From contig JASJAN010000019.1 of the NCBI GenBank assembly GCA_030066985.1, positions 1 through 64,000 of the forward strand: DNA of 64,000 nt, given 5' to 3'. The DNA comes from Desulfobacterales bacterium (lineage in GTDB: Bacteria > Desulfobacterota > Desulfobacteria > Desulfobacterales > JAHEIW01). The notes below the pieces were generated by a model. It saw only the letters and a list, made by a program, of their open reading frames with translations. It made no database searches and was not told the DNA's origin. Shown here piece after piece: positions 26,334-36,216 of this stretch; within the stretch, counting starts at the first letter, position 1, and each line of letters opens with the position of its first letter. The translations under genes and the position numbers were made by a program.

Positions 26334-27505
26334 GAATTTTACAGATTTGTGACTATTACGAACCTCATGGAGGGACGGAGCATTATGTATTGAATATTTC
26401 CAATGCGCTGGAAAATCTGGGCCATAGGCTTATCATCGCATATGGCATACAAAGCAACAAAACCTTAAAACATGAAAATAGACATGAGTATTTTCTACCG
26501 GCGTTGATGAATCCAGAAGGATTAATTGACGAAAATTCGGATAGGGCATTAAATACGATTATTTCAAAACATCATCCCGACGTCGCTTATTTTCATAATA
26601 TTCCAAATTATGCGTTAATTAAAACATGCTCAGAGCGTCTTGCAACAGCAAGGTATATACACGATCACAGGTTCTTTTGCCCCAAAGGGGACAAAATGTT
26701 TATCATCGGTGGCAATACATGTGATTTTCCAATGAGCATCAGTTGCTATTTTAATACCTTTTGGCGGGGATGTCTTCACCCGTTTCCAAACATATCTTTG
26801 CCTTTGATCAAAAATAAAGTGCGCGCCTTTAAAGCGCTCAAGAATATCCAGTTAGTTGTCGCCAGCCAATATATGAAAAAATGTTTGATTTACAATGATT
26901 TCTCACCCTCCGCCATAGAGGTGATCCCTTATTTTTGCAGCTATGACAGAAAAACAGCTGTTGAATTTAACGATTTTGTATTTTTTGCCGGGAGACTGAT
27001 CAAACAAAAAGGAGTAAGGTATTTAATCAATTCAATTCCACGTTGGCCAGAGCAGCTGAACCTCAAAATAGCCGGTGACGGTCCTCTCGAGAAAAGATTG
27101 AAGTCTTTAGCACAAAAGCTCGGGGTTTCCCATAGGATTGAATTTTTAGGAAGTCTACCCAACAGTGATATAAAAAAGTATTATGAAACGTGCTTATTAA
27201 CCGCTGTACCCTCAATTTGGGATGAACCTTTCGGCATAGTAGGATTGGAGGCAATGTATTGCCAAAAGCCAATTGTGGCTTTCAACGTTGGCGGTATTAC
27301 GGATTGGCTTATAGATGGACTGAATGGGTTTCTGGTGAAAAGAAAAGATGTACGAAAGTTAGCTGACAAGATAAGTTATTTGTTTTACCATAAGGAAATT
27401 GCCGAAAAAATGGGAAAAGCCGGGAGTAAGATTTATCAGGATCAGTATGAAAAAGACCATCATCTTTCTCGATTAATAGAGGTCTTTGAAAAAATCAGCG
27501 CATGA
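26330..27505 (+). CDS. GT4 family glycosyltransferase
   Basis: 391 residues of the GT-B fold, group 1. N-terminal YYEPHGGTEHYVLNIS marks the acceptor domain; the donor domain shows FFAGRLIKQKGVRYLI, IAGDGPLEKRL and PSIWDEPFGIVGLEAM with the E-x7-E type glutamates. It is the last gene of the plus-strand operon and converges on the minus-strand cluster 18 bases away. The sugar transferred is not predictable. Confidence 0.9.
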   Translation: MRILQICDYYEPHGGTEHYVLNISNALENLGHRLIIAYGIQSNKTLKHENRHEYFLPALMNPEGLIDENSDRALNTIISKHHPDVAYFHNIPNYALIKTCSERLATARYIHDHRFFCPKGDKMFIIGGNTCDFPMSISCYFNTFWRGCLHPFPNISLPLIKNKVRAFKALKNIQLVVASQYMKKCLIYNDFSPSAIEVIPYFCSYDRKTAVEFNDFVFFAGRLIKQKGVRYLINSIPRWPEQLNLKIAGDGPLEKRLKSLAQKLGVSHRIEFLGSLPNSDIKKYYETCLLTAVPSIWDEPFGIVGLEAMYCQKPIVAFNVGGITDWLIDGLNGFLVKRKDVRKLADKISYLFYHKEIAEKMGKAGSKIYQDQYEKDHHLSRLIEVFEKISA

Positions 27506-27523
27506 ACAAAACGAAAACATATC

Positions 27524-28630
27524 TTATATCGAATTATAAATATCTATCATCTTTTTAGCCGATTCCCGCCAGCTGAATCTTCTAATATTTTTTGATCCCA
27601 ACTTAATATTATTGGTTCTAGCATTTGTATCTTTTAATATGGCTATGCATTTAGCAGCAATATCTTTGATATCATCAGGATCAAACATCATTTCCGGATA
27701 GCGCATCACTTCGGGTAGAGAGGAAGTCTTGGACGTGAGCACCGGGCAGTCGCATCGCATGGCTTCCAGCGGCGGAATGCCGAATCCTTCCATAAAGCTG
27801 GGATAGACGAACAAACTGGCATTGCAATAAAAACAGCCCAAATCAGAGTCCGGTACAAAGCCCATCATATGAATAGATGACCGGCAATGAGATTTTTCGA
27901 TATACTTTAGAGTGGGCTGATAGTCCCAGCCTTTTTTGCCAACGACGATCAGATCTTCTCTGATATTATGGCGATCTTTTAAATTTTCGAAAGCTTTGAC
28001 CAGATTCAGTAAGTTCTTCCGTGGTTCAATTGTGCTGACGAATAAAACATAATCATTGACAATATTATACTTTTCGCGGAGCAAATCTTTACCGGCCTTT
28101 GATTTGGAATCCGAATGTATGTGCCCGGGACCACAATAAAGCACATTCACCTTGTCTGCATCGATGTTAAAGGTGTTTATAATTTCCTGTTTCGAAAATT
28201 CCGATATCGTAATAATTGCATCGGCCTTTTTAATCGACATTCTATTGAAATAGCGCGCAAGGAAAATTTTTATATTACGGTTGAACGGATAGGCTTTGTA
28301 CATGAATAAATCATAAACCGTAATCACACGTTTGGATTTTAATTTGTAGAAAAAGCCGCCAGGGGCAAACCGATGAATGATATCGAATTTTTGCGGATTT
28401 CTAAACAAATACCAGCTATCTGAGAACATGATCGGAAAAGTGCGGTAGTATTTATACAAAATTTCATTTTTCGAATAGATTGGATCCGGATTTTTTTCAT
28501 AATGCAGCAGAGTGTAGGTATTATTCGTATCGATATTGAGAATGTTTTTAACGAGATTATAGGTGTAAGTACCAACACCGGCAGGGCTTCTTTCTATCGG
28601 ATAGGTGATCAACCCAATGTTCATAAACAT
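27524..28630 (-). CDS. GT4 family glycosyltransferase
   Basis: About 368 residues. GT-B features: IERSPAGVGTYTYNLV near the N-terminus, FVSTIEPRKNLLNLVKAF, VVGKKGWDY and PSFMEGFGIPPLEAM. The pattern resembles mannosyltransferases of the WbaZ/MtfB type, which fits the gmd gene immediately upstream. It starts at one of several clustered ATGs (28630 or 28624). It is the last gene of the minus-strand glycan cluster. Confidence 0.88.
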   Translation of the reverse strand: MFMNIGLITYPIERSPAGVGTYTYNLVKNILNIDTNNTYTLLHYEKNPDPIYSKNEILYKYYRTFPIMFSDSWYLFRNPQKFDIIHRFAPGGFFYKLKSKRVITVYDLFMYKAYPFNRNIKIFLARYFNRMSIKKADAIITISEFSKQEIINTFNIDADKVNVLYCGPGHIHSDSKSKAGKDLLREKYNIVNDYVLFVSTIEPRKNLLNLVKAFENLKDRHNIREDLIVVGKKGWDYQPTLKYIEKSHCRSSIHMMGFVPDSDLGCFYCNASLFVYPSFMEGFGIPPLEAMRCDCPVLTSKTSSLPEVMRYPEMMFDPDDIKDIAAKCIAILKDTNARTNNIKLGSKNIRRFSWRESAKKMIDIYNSI

Positions 28631-28712
28631 CACTCAAGAATCAGTAGTGGCATCAAAAAAGAGGTGTTATCTTCGCTGGAAACATTACGAATGAAAAAGC
28701 CACGGATCAGCT

Positions 28713-29687
28713 TTATACTCTTGTGTACCATTTCAGGTCCTCTTCTACCATTTCCTTGACCAGATCTTCAAAAGATATGTTGGGCTGCCACTTTAAATTC
28801 TGATGCGCTTTGGACGCATCCCCCTGCAGAACATGAACTTCAGAGGGTCGATACAGCTCTTGGTCGATGGTCAGGTATTCACGATAATCCAGGTCGACAT
28901 AACCGAAAGCGGTATCAAGAAATTCCTTGACCGTGCGGGTCTGCCCGGTGGCAATCACATAATCGTTCGGTTGGTCCTGCTGAAGCATCATCCACATGGC
29001 CCTTACATAATCCTGGGCATGGCCCCAATCCCGCTTGGCGTCGATGTTTCCTAAACGTATCTCCTTTTCCAGCCCTAGTTTAATCTTTGCCGCCGAAGAC
29101 GAGATTTTGCGAGTCACAAATTCAGCTCCCCGGCGCGGTGATTCGTGGTTGAACAAAATCCCGGACAAGGCAAACAACTCATATGCCTCGCGGTAATTTC
29201 GGGTGAGCTCAAAGCCTGCCATCTTGGAAATACCGTAGGGCGAACGGGGATGAAACGGGGTTTCCTCGTTTTGCGGGGTCGTTTTAACATGTCCAAACAT
29301 CTCACTGGAAGCCGCAAAGTAGAAACGACATCGGGGCGCTTGTCTTTTAATCGCTGACAGCACATAGTGGGTGCCGTTTAGGTTGGTATCGATGGTCGAA
29401 AATTCATCTTCAAACGAATAGGACACATAACTCTGGGCAGCCAGATGATAGCATTCATGGGGTTTGAGATCGGCAATAATATTAAAAATCGAGGCATAGC
29501 TTTCCATAGAAGCGCTGTGAACGTGAATTTTATCCAAGATATGCCGAATGCGCCACATCCTGGCCCGCGGGTCTTCCAGCGCCACTCTTCTGATAATTCC
29601 ATGAACCTCATAACCTTTTTCAAGTAAAAATTCTGCCAGATAACTGCCATCTTGACCAGTAATGCCGGTAATCAGTGCTTTTTTCAC
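28713..29687 (-). CDS. gmd: GDP-mannose 4,6-dehydratase
   Basis: Converts GDP-mannose to GDP-4-keto-6-deoxy-mannose, precursor of GDP-fucose or GDP-rhamnose. Extended SDR with TGITGQDGSYLAEFLLEKGY, catalytic Ser/Thr region AASSEMFGHV, YGISKMAGFE (YxxxK) and NHESPRRGAEFVTRKI. 324 residues. No reductase (fcl or rmd) is adjacent, so the final sugar is unresolved. Lies among GT4 genes, supplying the cluster with a deoxysugar donor. Confidence 0.95.
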   Translation of the reverse strand: MKKALITGITGQDGSYLAEFLLEKGYEVHGIIRRVALEDPRARMWRIRHILDKIHVHSASMESYASIFNIIADLKPHECYHLAAQSYVSYSFEDEFSTIDTNLNGTHYVLSAIKRQAPRCRFYFAASSEMFGHVKTTPQNEETPFHPRSPYGISKMAGFELTRNYREAYELFALSGILFNHESPRRGAEFVTRKISSSAAKIKLGLEKEIRLGNIDAKRDWGHAQDYVRAMWMMLQQDQPNDYVIATGQTRTVKEFLDTAFGYVDLDYREYLTIDQELYRPSEVHVLQGDASKAHQNLKWQPNISFEDLVKEMVEEDLKWYTRV

Positions 29688-29731
29688 TTCGTCCTCACTT
29701 TTTCTTTGTAAGTATCAGGTTGCGCAGCAAT

Positions 29732-30820
29732 TCACCCACTGGTAGCAAACACTGCCTCGCGCAGTTTTTCAACCTGGGTGTCTAAATTATAATTAATTTT
29801 AACGGCGGCCCTGCCCTTTTGGCTGAATTCACGCTGTTTGTGCTTATCCTGCAACAACGCCACTATCTTTTGCCCCAGGGCAGCTTGGTCGCCGTAATCG
29901 ACCAGATAACCGCAATTACTGGTTTGTACAATGTGCCTCAGTGAATCCACCCGGGTACAGATGACACTGGTTCCGGCTGCCATCGCTTCCACTGCCGTCA
30001 GACCGAATCCTTCAAAAACAGACGGAACCACGATGCATTGTACTTTATTGTACCACATATTGAGTTGATCATCTGGAATAAATCCCAAAAATTGCACATT
30101 TTTAGACAAGCCCTGAGCGTTGACAAACTGCTCGAGCTCGACAAGGTCTTTGCCCCTACCACCGAGGTACAATTTCACCGCCGGTATGTGTTCGACAACA
30201 TGGGGCAACGATCTCAAGAGAAAATCGGCGCCTTTGCGCTTATCGACCCGACCGACAAAAAGAAGACTGTTGGGTATTTTTTCCGTTTCCGCCAGCGGAG
30301 AAAAACGCTGCATGTCCACCCCCGGATGAATCACGACCAGCTTTTCCGCTGTGATGCCATATTTTTCAACCAGCATCTGACGGCTGTCGTCTGAAATGCA
30401 AATAATTTTATCTGCCAGGCGATAGGTGCGTCGCTCAAATGGCAAAAACACTCTCTTCCAGAATTGCGATACGATATAATGCGATTGTTGCCACCAGGTA
30501 TGATAGCAGGTCGCAATGATCGGAACACCGACGTTTTTTAACAAGAACAGTCCGCCGGGTCCACATTGGATATGCATCCGGGAAAGATGGTATTGGCAAA
30601 TCAGCTGGGTGATATTGCGATGCAGCCAAAAAGAAGTGCTTAGATTTCTTAATTTCTGATGCAACGGTGGATGCACCCGAATATGATTGGGGATGTCATT
30701 GATGCAGGGTGAAAAAATAACCAGATCGGATTCCGGGATCCGCTGTGTGAACTCATAGACATAGCGCCCAATACCGCCAATATTCGGATAAAAATCATCA
30801 CTAAACAAGCCCAAAGTCAT
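29732..30820 (-). CDS. GT4 family glycosyltransferase
   Basis: From ATG at 30820, about 362 residues. N-terminal FSDDFYPNIGGIGRYVYEF, donor-domain LLFVGRVDKRKGADFLL, GGRGKDL and PSVFEGFGLTAVEAMAAG identify the family. An in-frame start 16 codons earlier is weaker because the first conserved strand begins at 30820. Part of the minus-strand glycan group. Confidence 0.9.
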   Translation of the reverse strand: MTLGLFSDDFYPNIGGIGRYVYEFTQRIPESDLVIFSPCINDIPNHIRVHPPLHQKLRNLSTSFWLHRNITQLICQYHLSRMHIQCGPGGLFLLKNVGVPIIATCYHTWWQQSHYIVSQFWKRVFLPFERRTYRLADKIICISDDSRQMLVEKYGITAEKLVVIHPGVDMQRFSPLAETEKIPNSLLFVGRVDKRKGADFLLRSLPHVVEHIPAVKLYLGGRGKDLVELEQFVNAQGLSKNVQFLGFIPDDQLNMWYNKVQCIVVPSVFEGFGLTAVEAMAAGTSVICTRVDSLRHIVQTSNCGYLVDYGDQAALGQKIVALLQDKHKQREFSQKGRAAVKINYNLDTQVEKLREAVFATSG

Positions 30821-30918
30821 CGTTATCGCACTCTCATTGTCCCTTGACGGGACTTTAAAGGTCGTCAAGGAGTGGTATAATCCTCAAACATGACATCCGG
30901 ACAATGCGGAGTTGGCCA

Positions 30919-31974
30919 TTAGGTTAAAGCCTCAGCATAGCGTTGATAGATGCGGGACCAACTAAAGGTCACCTTGACAATCGATTGGATTGCTGCGCTG
31001 TTTAGGTTAATATTCTTAATGGCATTCACAAAACCGGCAGTATCTTTTTCTGGAACCAGCAGACCGGTCTTGCCATCCAAGACTGCGTCACGAATCCCCT
31101 GCGTATCGGTGGCAATTACCGGTAAACCACAGCTGCCGGCTTCAAGTGCCACGATCCCGAAACCTTCCATGTCACCGGATAGGCTGATATTGGGCATCAC
31201 AAAAATATCGGATCCATTCAGAATACGATCCCTTTCCCGTCGGGAAAGAGCGCCCAATAAAAAGACACGTTCTTGTAAATGATGCCTGACAATCACGGTT
31301 TTGATGCGATCATACTCTGGCCCCTGACCCACTACCAAAAAATAATAGGTGTTATCCAAATGCGGCATGACGTGTGCAACGAACCAAGCCACGCCTTTGC
31401 GCTTCACCAGACGACCGACGGTCACTAGAATGGTTTTGTCCAAAACCGCTGCCCCAATGCGCTCGGCAATCTCTGCTTTAAGATCATTTTTGGAATGGGA
31501 TAGCTTGATTTCTTCCGGGTGAATGCCATTGGGAATAACAATGCACTTGTCTAAAGGTATTTTCCTTTTGATGCATTCTGCACGGGTGGCACTGCTAACG
31601 CATATTATTCGATCTAATCGGGCCACACACCACGGGATCACCCATTGAAACAATGGATTGCGATAGGTAATGTCGAGTCCATGAATACTGATGGATACTG
31701 GCTTACGGGTTATACACTTCAGCAAAACCCCGATTGGCGCTAAAACTCCGTCACATAGGTGGATATGGTAGATGCTATACCGCCAGACGATATAAAGCGC
31801 CCGCAACAAACTATAGGGCAAGAACCAGACCAGATGGATATTGGATTGGGTCAGAGCGATTTTGTTAACCGAATGATACTTTTTAAATTCATTGATCAGA
31901 TGGTAGCTATAGATTTCCAGACCGCCGATTTTAGGTGGATAATTTCGGGTTATAAACAGAAATCGTTCTTTCAT
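30919..31974 (-). CDS. GT4 family glycosyltransferase
   Basis: 351 residues. Starts KERFLFITRNYPPKIGGLEIYSYHL, then VTVGRLVKRKGVAWFV, VVGQGPEYDRI and MEGFGIVALEAGSCGLPVIA. GT-B fold of group 1; donor unknown. A 118-base gap separates it from the upstream GT2 gene. Confidence 0.9.
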   Translation of the reverse strand: MKERFLFITRNYPPKIGGLEIYSYHLINEFKKYHSVNKIALTQSNIHLVWFLPYSLLRALYIVWRYSIYHIHLCDGVLAPIGVLLKCITRKPVSISIHGLDITYRNPLFQWVIPWCVARLDRIICVSSATRAECIKRKIPLDKCIVIPNGIHPEEIKLSHSKNDLKAEIAERIGAAVLDKTILVTVGRLVKRKGVAWFVAHVMPHLDNTYYFLVVGQGPEYDRIKTVIVRHHLQERVFLLGALSRRERDRILNGSDIFVMPNISLSGDMEGFGIVALEAGSCGLPVIATDTQGIRDAVLDGKTGLLVPEKDTAGFVNAIKNINLNSAAIQSIVKVTFSWSRIYQRYAEALT

Positions 31975-32092
31975 AAGTTTCTAAAACGGTTGTTGCCCTT
32001 ATGGTAGTTTTGATGCCGGATAGTTCAACTGGGTATGCTTGCGTTTGATGCCGACAACATAAGCGCATGTCAACGTAACCGTGATGTTGCCT

Positions 32093-32989
32093 CTATCGAT
32101 CTGATTTTCGCCGCTTCATAGGAATTTTGCGTTCACGTCTTTCAAATCTGAGCTGACAAATTTGCTCGGATATCAAACTCATCATAAAAATGATGATGGC
32201 TGAAACATATAAAAGGGCGCTCATATTAGTAAATCGTCCTTCGGTGATAAATGAATACAGATACCGCAGACTGCCCAGCATAAACATGATAATACTCACA
32301 GGCAGAAACACCCGCATGGGTGAGTAAAGGGTGCAGATCCGAATAATCATCATAAAAAAGCGGATACCGTCCTGAACCAATCGAATATTGCTGTTGCCCT
32401 TGCGCCGGGGCCGGGCAGTGATAGGGATATATTTCACGCTTCTGCCGGTTCTTAATACACCTAAGGTAATGGTGGTTGGGTAAGAGTAGGTATTGGGGAG
32501 CAAATAGACAAAGCTGCGCGCTACATCGGCTTTAACAGCCCGAAATCCGGATGTCAGATCCTGAATCTGGAACTTTGATACATATGAACCGAGCCAGTTG
32601 TAAATTTTATTGCCGATGCTGCGCCCTATGGAAGCTTGACTTCCTTTGGCACGGGCGCCGACCACCATATCGAATTCGGGCATATGCGCCAGCATCCGAC
32701 CCATATCTTCGGGGTCATGCTGTCCATCTGCATCCATAAAAACAAGAATCTCACCGGTGGCGGCGCGGATACCGCTTTTAATGGCAGCGCCGTTGCCGAT
32801 GTTGTAGGGATGACTATATACCCGTGCGCCGGCATCAGCCGCAACTTCAGCGGTGTTATCATCAGACCCGTCATCAATCACCACAACTTCAAACTCAGGA
32901 TATCGCTGCAAAATGCGATGAATCAGGTCTGCAATCGTTTGTGATTCATTAAAGGCCGGAATTACAACTGAAACTTTAGTATCTGTCAT
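32093..32989 (-). CDS. GT2 family polyprenyl-phosphate glycosyltransferase-like
   Basis: 298 residues. GT-A domain with VSVVIPAFNESQTIADLI, VVIDDGSDDNTAEVA and the DxD-like FMDADGQHDPED, typical of dolichyl-phosphate mannose synthase relatives. Two C-terminal membrane helices (about residues 225-280) anchor it. It probably makes polyprenyl-phosphate-linked sugar, the donor type used by GT-C enzymes such as those encoded upstream at 33274-38306. ATG at 32989 is preferred. Confidence 0.88.
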   Translation of the reverse strand: MTDTKVSVVIPAFNESQTIADLIHRILQRYPEFEVVVIDDGSDDNTAEVAADAGARVYSHPYNIGNGAAIKSGIRAATGEILVFMDADGQHDPEDMGRMLAHMPEFDMVVGARAKGSQASIGRSIGNKIYNWLGSYVSKFQIQDLTSGFRAVKADVARSFVYLLPNTYSYPTTITLGVLRTGRSVKYIPITARPRRKGNSNIRLVQDGIRFFMMIIRICTLYSPMRVFLPVSIIMFMLGSLRYLYSFITEGRFTNMSALLYVSAIIIFMMSLISEQICQLRFERRERKIPMKRRKSDR

Positions 32990-33273
32990 TTTATGTTTGA
33001 TGGTTTGAGTTGGTATGGCATTGATCGTCATTCAGAAAAAGGTTGATTCAGCACATGGTAGTTTGCGGATGTCCTTAATTATATTATAAATTCAATGTAT
33101 TTACAAGGGTCTGGCAGAAGATTTACAGCGCCCCCTGATGCCTGGCAGATGGTCTCCGATTGGTATTCCAGATAGCAGCATCACCAAACCCGGAATAAAA
33201 AAACATCTGCTTTAGGCCGCACATTGGGCAAAGGCGGCACTATCCGGCATACGCCCCATTTTGGGGGAGATGT

Positions 33274-35043
33274 TCAGTGCAGATCTGTGATTTCCAAAAC
33301 GTGATAAACATCTGCTGAAAAAAGCTTACGGGTTCTGGTCGCAAGAAAAGTGTTAAACATTTGTCGCTGGTCAGCGGTCAAATAATTAAAAGTGAACATT
33401 TTAAATAAATCTGCGCGGATCAATAGGTGTGAAAAATCGTGCGATTGCAGGGTGTCTGCCAGCGCATTTGCGGAAGTGGCGGTCGCAATGGCTCTTTTAA
33501 AGAAATTGTCGTCACAAACCATCTCTCGGTCGCTGTAATAAATGCGATTTCCCAGATAGAGCGCCAACAGCTTGGTTGTTGGCGGAAGTTGCTGGTTGAT
33601 AAATTGGATGGCCGGGTACTCTTCGCGATACCGGGTAATATAATCGTCTCGTCCAATTTGCCCGGTTAAATAAGGGATCGCTTTGACATACCCAAACTGT
33701 TTGATCAGATATTGCCCATTTAGTGACAACAAACCCACTACGGCTACCGCCAGCAAGACAACTCCCATCCGATACCTGCCAACTGGACATTTTTTTTGGA
33801 TCGTGCAGATGGTCTGATACAGGCCGATCACAGACAATATAACAAGGGGGGGAATAATGGGCGCAATGTAGCGTATTCGCATATCAATTTGCAAAAATGT
33901 GTACAAAAGGAACAAAACGGAAAAACCGATTAAAACAAAATTTTCTCTTTTTTGTCGATATGCAAGCCCTTTAAATCCGACAAAAGCCAAAAAGGGGAAT
34001 AGAAACAAATACGGATTCAAACGGCCGTCGAAAAATTTCGGATTATCATCCTGGCCCTGAAAAAAAATTCTGACCGGGGTTGTTACCATTTCTAAAAATG
34101 TTTCGTTGAGCGCTCTTTTACGCAATGCAAAGTGTCCGAGATCGCCATCACCTGCTATCACATTCGTGTTGACGCTTGGCGCCGCAGCAGGATCCGGCTC
34201 ATGATCGGCCAACTGAATGGCATGAAACACCTTTTGGTACAGCGGGTAGATGGGATTTCCGGTCCAACGCAGATTTCGAATCATCCAGGGCGAAAATACC
34301 AGCAAAGACACCATGATAAAAATCGCTGCGGCCTGGATGCTCCTCAAAGATATAAAGATGGCTGTGTTTTTCTGCCGAAGGCCATTGGCCGCTAAATCCT
34401 CTTTAGGCGCACCGTTATTTAGCTGAGTCCTTATGTACAGAATCGGAATGAAACAGGTTAGCAAAAAAAAAGAGATCAAGCCGTTGTATTTGGTGCCGAG
34501 AGCCAGACCACAAAACAGACCGGCGATACCCAAATAGCGAATTTGAAAACCGTTAGCCGCCCATTTCATGATATAAAATAGGGCCGCAGTTGTAAAAAAG
34601 ACCAGTCCCAAATCAACATAAACGGTGATAGACAGCTTTATAATCACAGGCAATGATAAAAACATCAGGGCCCCTAAGAGGCCATAGGAGACGCGGGTCG
34701 TGCGCTCCTTCAGGAAGATAAATATCAGCCATGCGGTCAACAACGCAAAAGCAAAATGGATGTATTTGGGTATAATATCGTTTTCGAAGTAAAGCGGGAT
34801 AAGGTATAGCAAATCCAGATTCATCGGATAATATGAAAACACCACCGTTGGTATTTCAGTCATACCCCCGGACTTCAGATAGAGTTTCGGCACCGCCAGA
34901 TGATGTGTGAGCGCGTCCCTGCTTACGGGTGGAACTGCAGCCATCAGCAACACGCTAACGATTAAAACCAGCAGCGTCCCAGCAATGAGGTATTCAAACC
35001 GAAAGTTGGTGATCATCTGTTTCTTTATATCTTCGAATGTCAT
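33274..35043 (-). CDS. GT-C type membrane glycosyltransferase (PMT/ArnT-like)
   Basis: 589 residues with about 11-12 membrane helices and a C-terminal soluble part. The first periplasmic loop contains SRDALTHHLAVPKLY, in the place where GT39-type enzymes carry the catalytic acid. It should move a sugar from a polyprenyl-phosphate donor to a periplasmic acceptor. It begins 9 bases after the VKOR-DsbA stop, within a three-gene operon. Confidence 0.78.
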   Translation of the reverse strand: MTFEDIKKQMITNFRFEYLIAGTLLVLIVSVLLMAAVPPVSRDALTHHLAVPKLYLKSGGMTEIPTVVFSYYPMNLDLLYLIPLYFENDIIPKYIHFAFALLTAWLIFIFLKERTTRVSYGLLGALMFLSLPVIIKLSITVYVDLGLVFFTTAALFYIMKWAANGFQIRYLGIAGLFCGLALGTKYNGLISFFLLTCFIPILYIRTQLNNGAPKEDLAANGLRQKNTAIFISLRSIQAAAIFIMVSLLVFSPWMIRNLRWTGNPIYPLYQKVFHAIQLADHEPDPAAAPSVNTNVIAGDGDLGHFALRKRALNETFLEMVTTPVRIFFQGQDDNPKFFDGRLNPYLFLFPFLAFVGFKGLAYRQKRENFVLIGFSVLFLLYTFLQIDMRIRYIAPIIPPLVILSVIGLYQTICTIQKKCPVGRYRMGVVLLAVAVVGLLSLNGQYLIKQFGYVKAIPYLTGQIGRDDYITRYREEYPAIQFINQQLPPTTKLLALYLGNRIYYSDREMVCDDNFFKRAIATATSANALADTLQSHDFSHLLIRADLFKMFTFNYLTADQRQMFNTFLATRTRKLFSADVYHVLEITDLH

Positions 35044-35052
35044 CTTGGGATA

Positions 35053-36216
35053 TTACTCTAAATAGGGTTGAATGATATCGGCCGGTATCTTGCCGGCATA
35101 AACGTTGCCATTGATAACGAAACTAGGGGTTCCCAGAATTCTGAGCTTCATGCCCTGCCAGATATCTTGTGAGAGTTTTTTTTGTAGAACAGGATCGTTA
35201 ATGGCACGCACCAAATCAGCAGTTTCCAGACCAGTTTTTTGGGCAACCCAGCGCAGATCCAATTTTTTTTGGCGCCCCGCTTTTTCAAACAACAGATCAT
35301 TTACTTGCCAGAATTTGCCTTTGGAGGCCGCATAGATGGCAATCAGCGCCATTTTCCCCGAACCGACATGAAACGGCTTTTTAACGATATAGTTAACCTC
35401 ATGATCCATGGGATAATGGCGGTGAATAATTTTTAATTTACCCGCTCCGTTGCTCACTATCTTTCGAAAAAAAGCGTGCATTTTGCGGCATTGAAAACAC
35501 TGATAATCACTGAACATCTCTATTTCGATTTCAGCGTTTTCAGCGCCAAACCATGGATGCCCATCTACTGTAATTCCGTTAGGCAACGCACGCGACAGGG
35601 GTTCGGGATTCAACTGCCAGTAACGCGGCATGCCGATCAGCATAACCAACACAACCACTGAAAATATAGCCACTACCGGCAAAATGGCTCTTTTGTGCTG
35701 CCACAGCAGTTTTAGATCATCTGTGAACTGTTCGATCAAACTGCCGGAAGCAAACCGTCGACGAATCAGCCAGGCATACCATAGCAGAAATAAATTGACG
35801 AAATACGTCACGATGCACAGGATGCAATAGCTGCCAATCAGGTAGCTGGAAACAGCCGCTAGTCCAATGCTCAGCGTGGTGAACACGGCTGAAATCAAAA
35901 ATATCAGAGACCACATGCGAGCATCCCTGCCCTTTTGCTGCCAAGCTAAGGGCAGCAAAAACATCAGCAGGACATATCCAATGATTCCCCAGACAGGGAC
36001 CGGGATAATAAAAATTGAGTATGGAGACTGGGAGACCGTGTCACAGTTGATCGCATTGGAGATGGCACAAAAGCTTTGATACTGCAAATCGGTGTAGTTT
36101 TTGTAATGCGAGTAGGCCAGATAAAACGATACAATAAACCCTGTTACAGCCAGGAGCAGTACCGGGAGAAAATAAGCGCCAAACGAAAGCGGCTTAATGG
36201 GTCTTTTTGATTTCAT
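35053..36216 (-). CDS. VKOR-DsbA fusion disulfide oxidase
   Basis: 387 residues combining a VKOR domain (residues ~10-155, four to five helices) with a DsbA-type thioredoxin domain (~215-387). VKOR has the shuttle cysteines C50 and C58 and the quinone-facing CILC at 131-134; the thioredoxin domain has CFQC at 240-243 and the cis-Pro region LGTPSFVINGNVY. Together they can form disulfides in exported proteins and pass electrons to quinone, replacing DsbA/DsbB. Its start overlaps the upstream TPR glycosyltransferase stop (ATGA). Confidence 0.92.
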   Translation of the reverse strand: MKSKRPIKPLSFGAYFLPVLLLAVTGFIVSFYLAYSHYKNYTDLQYQSFCAISNAINCDTVSQSPYSIFIIPVPVWGIIGYVLLMFLLPLAWQQKGRDARMWSLIFLISAVFTTLSIGLAAVSSYLIGSYCILCIVTYFVNLFLLWYAWLIRRRFASGSLIEQFTDDLKLLWQHKRAILPVVAIFSVVVLVMLIGMPRYWQLNPEPLSRALPNGITVDGHPWFGAENAEIEIEMFSDYQCFQCRKMHAFFRKIVSNGAGKLKIIHRHYPMDHEVNYIVKKPFHVGSGKMALIAIYAASKGKFWQVNDLLFEKAGRQKKLDLRWVAQKTGLETADLVRAINDPVLQKKLSQDIWQGMKLRILGTPSFVINGNVYAGKIPADIIQPYLE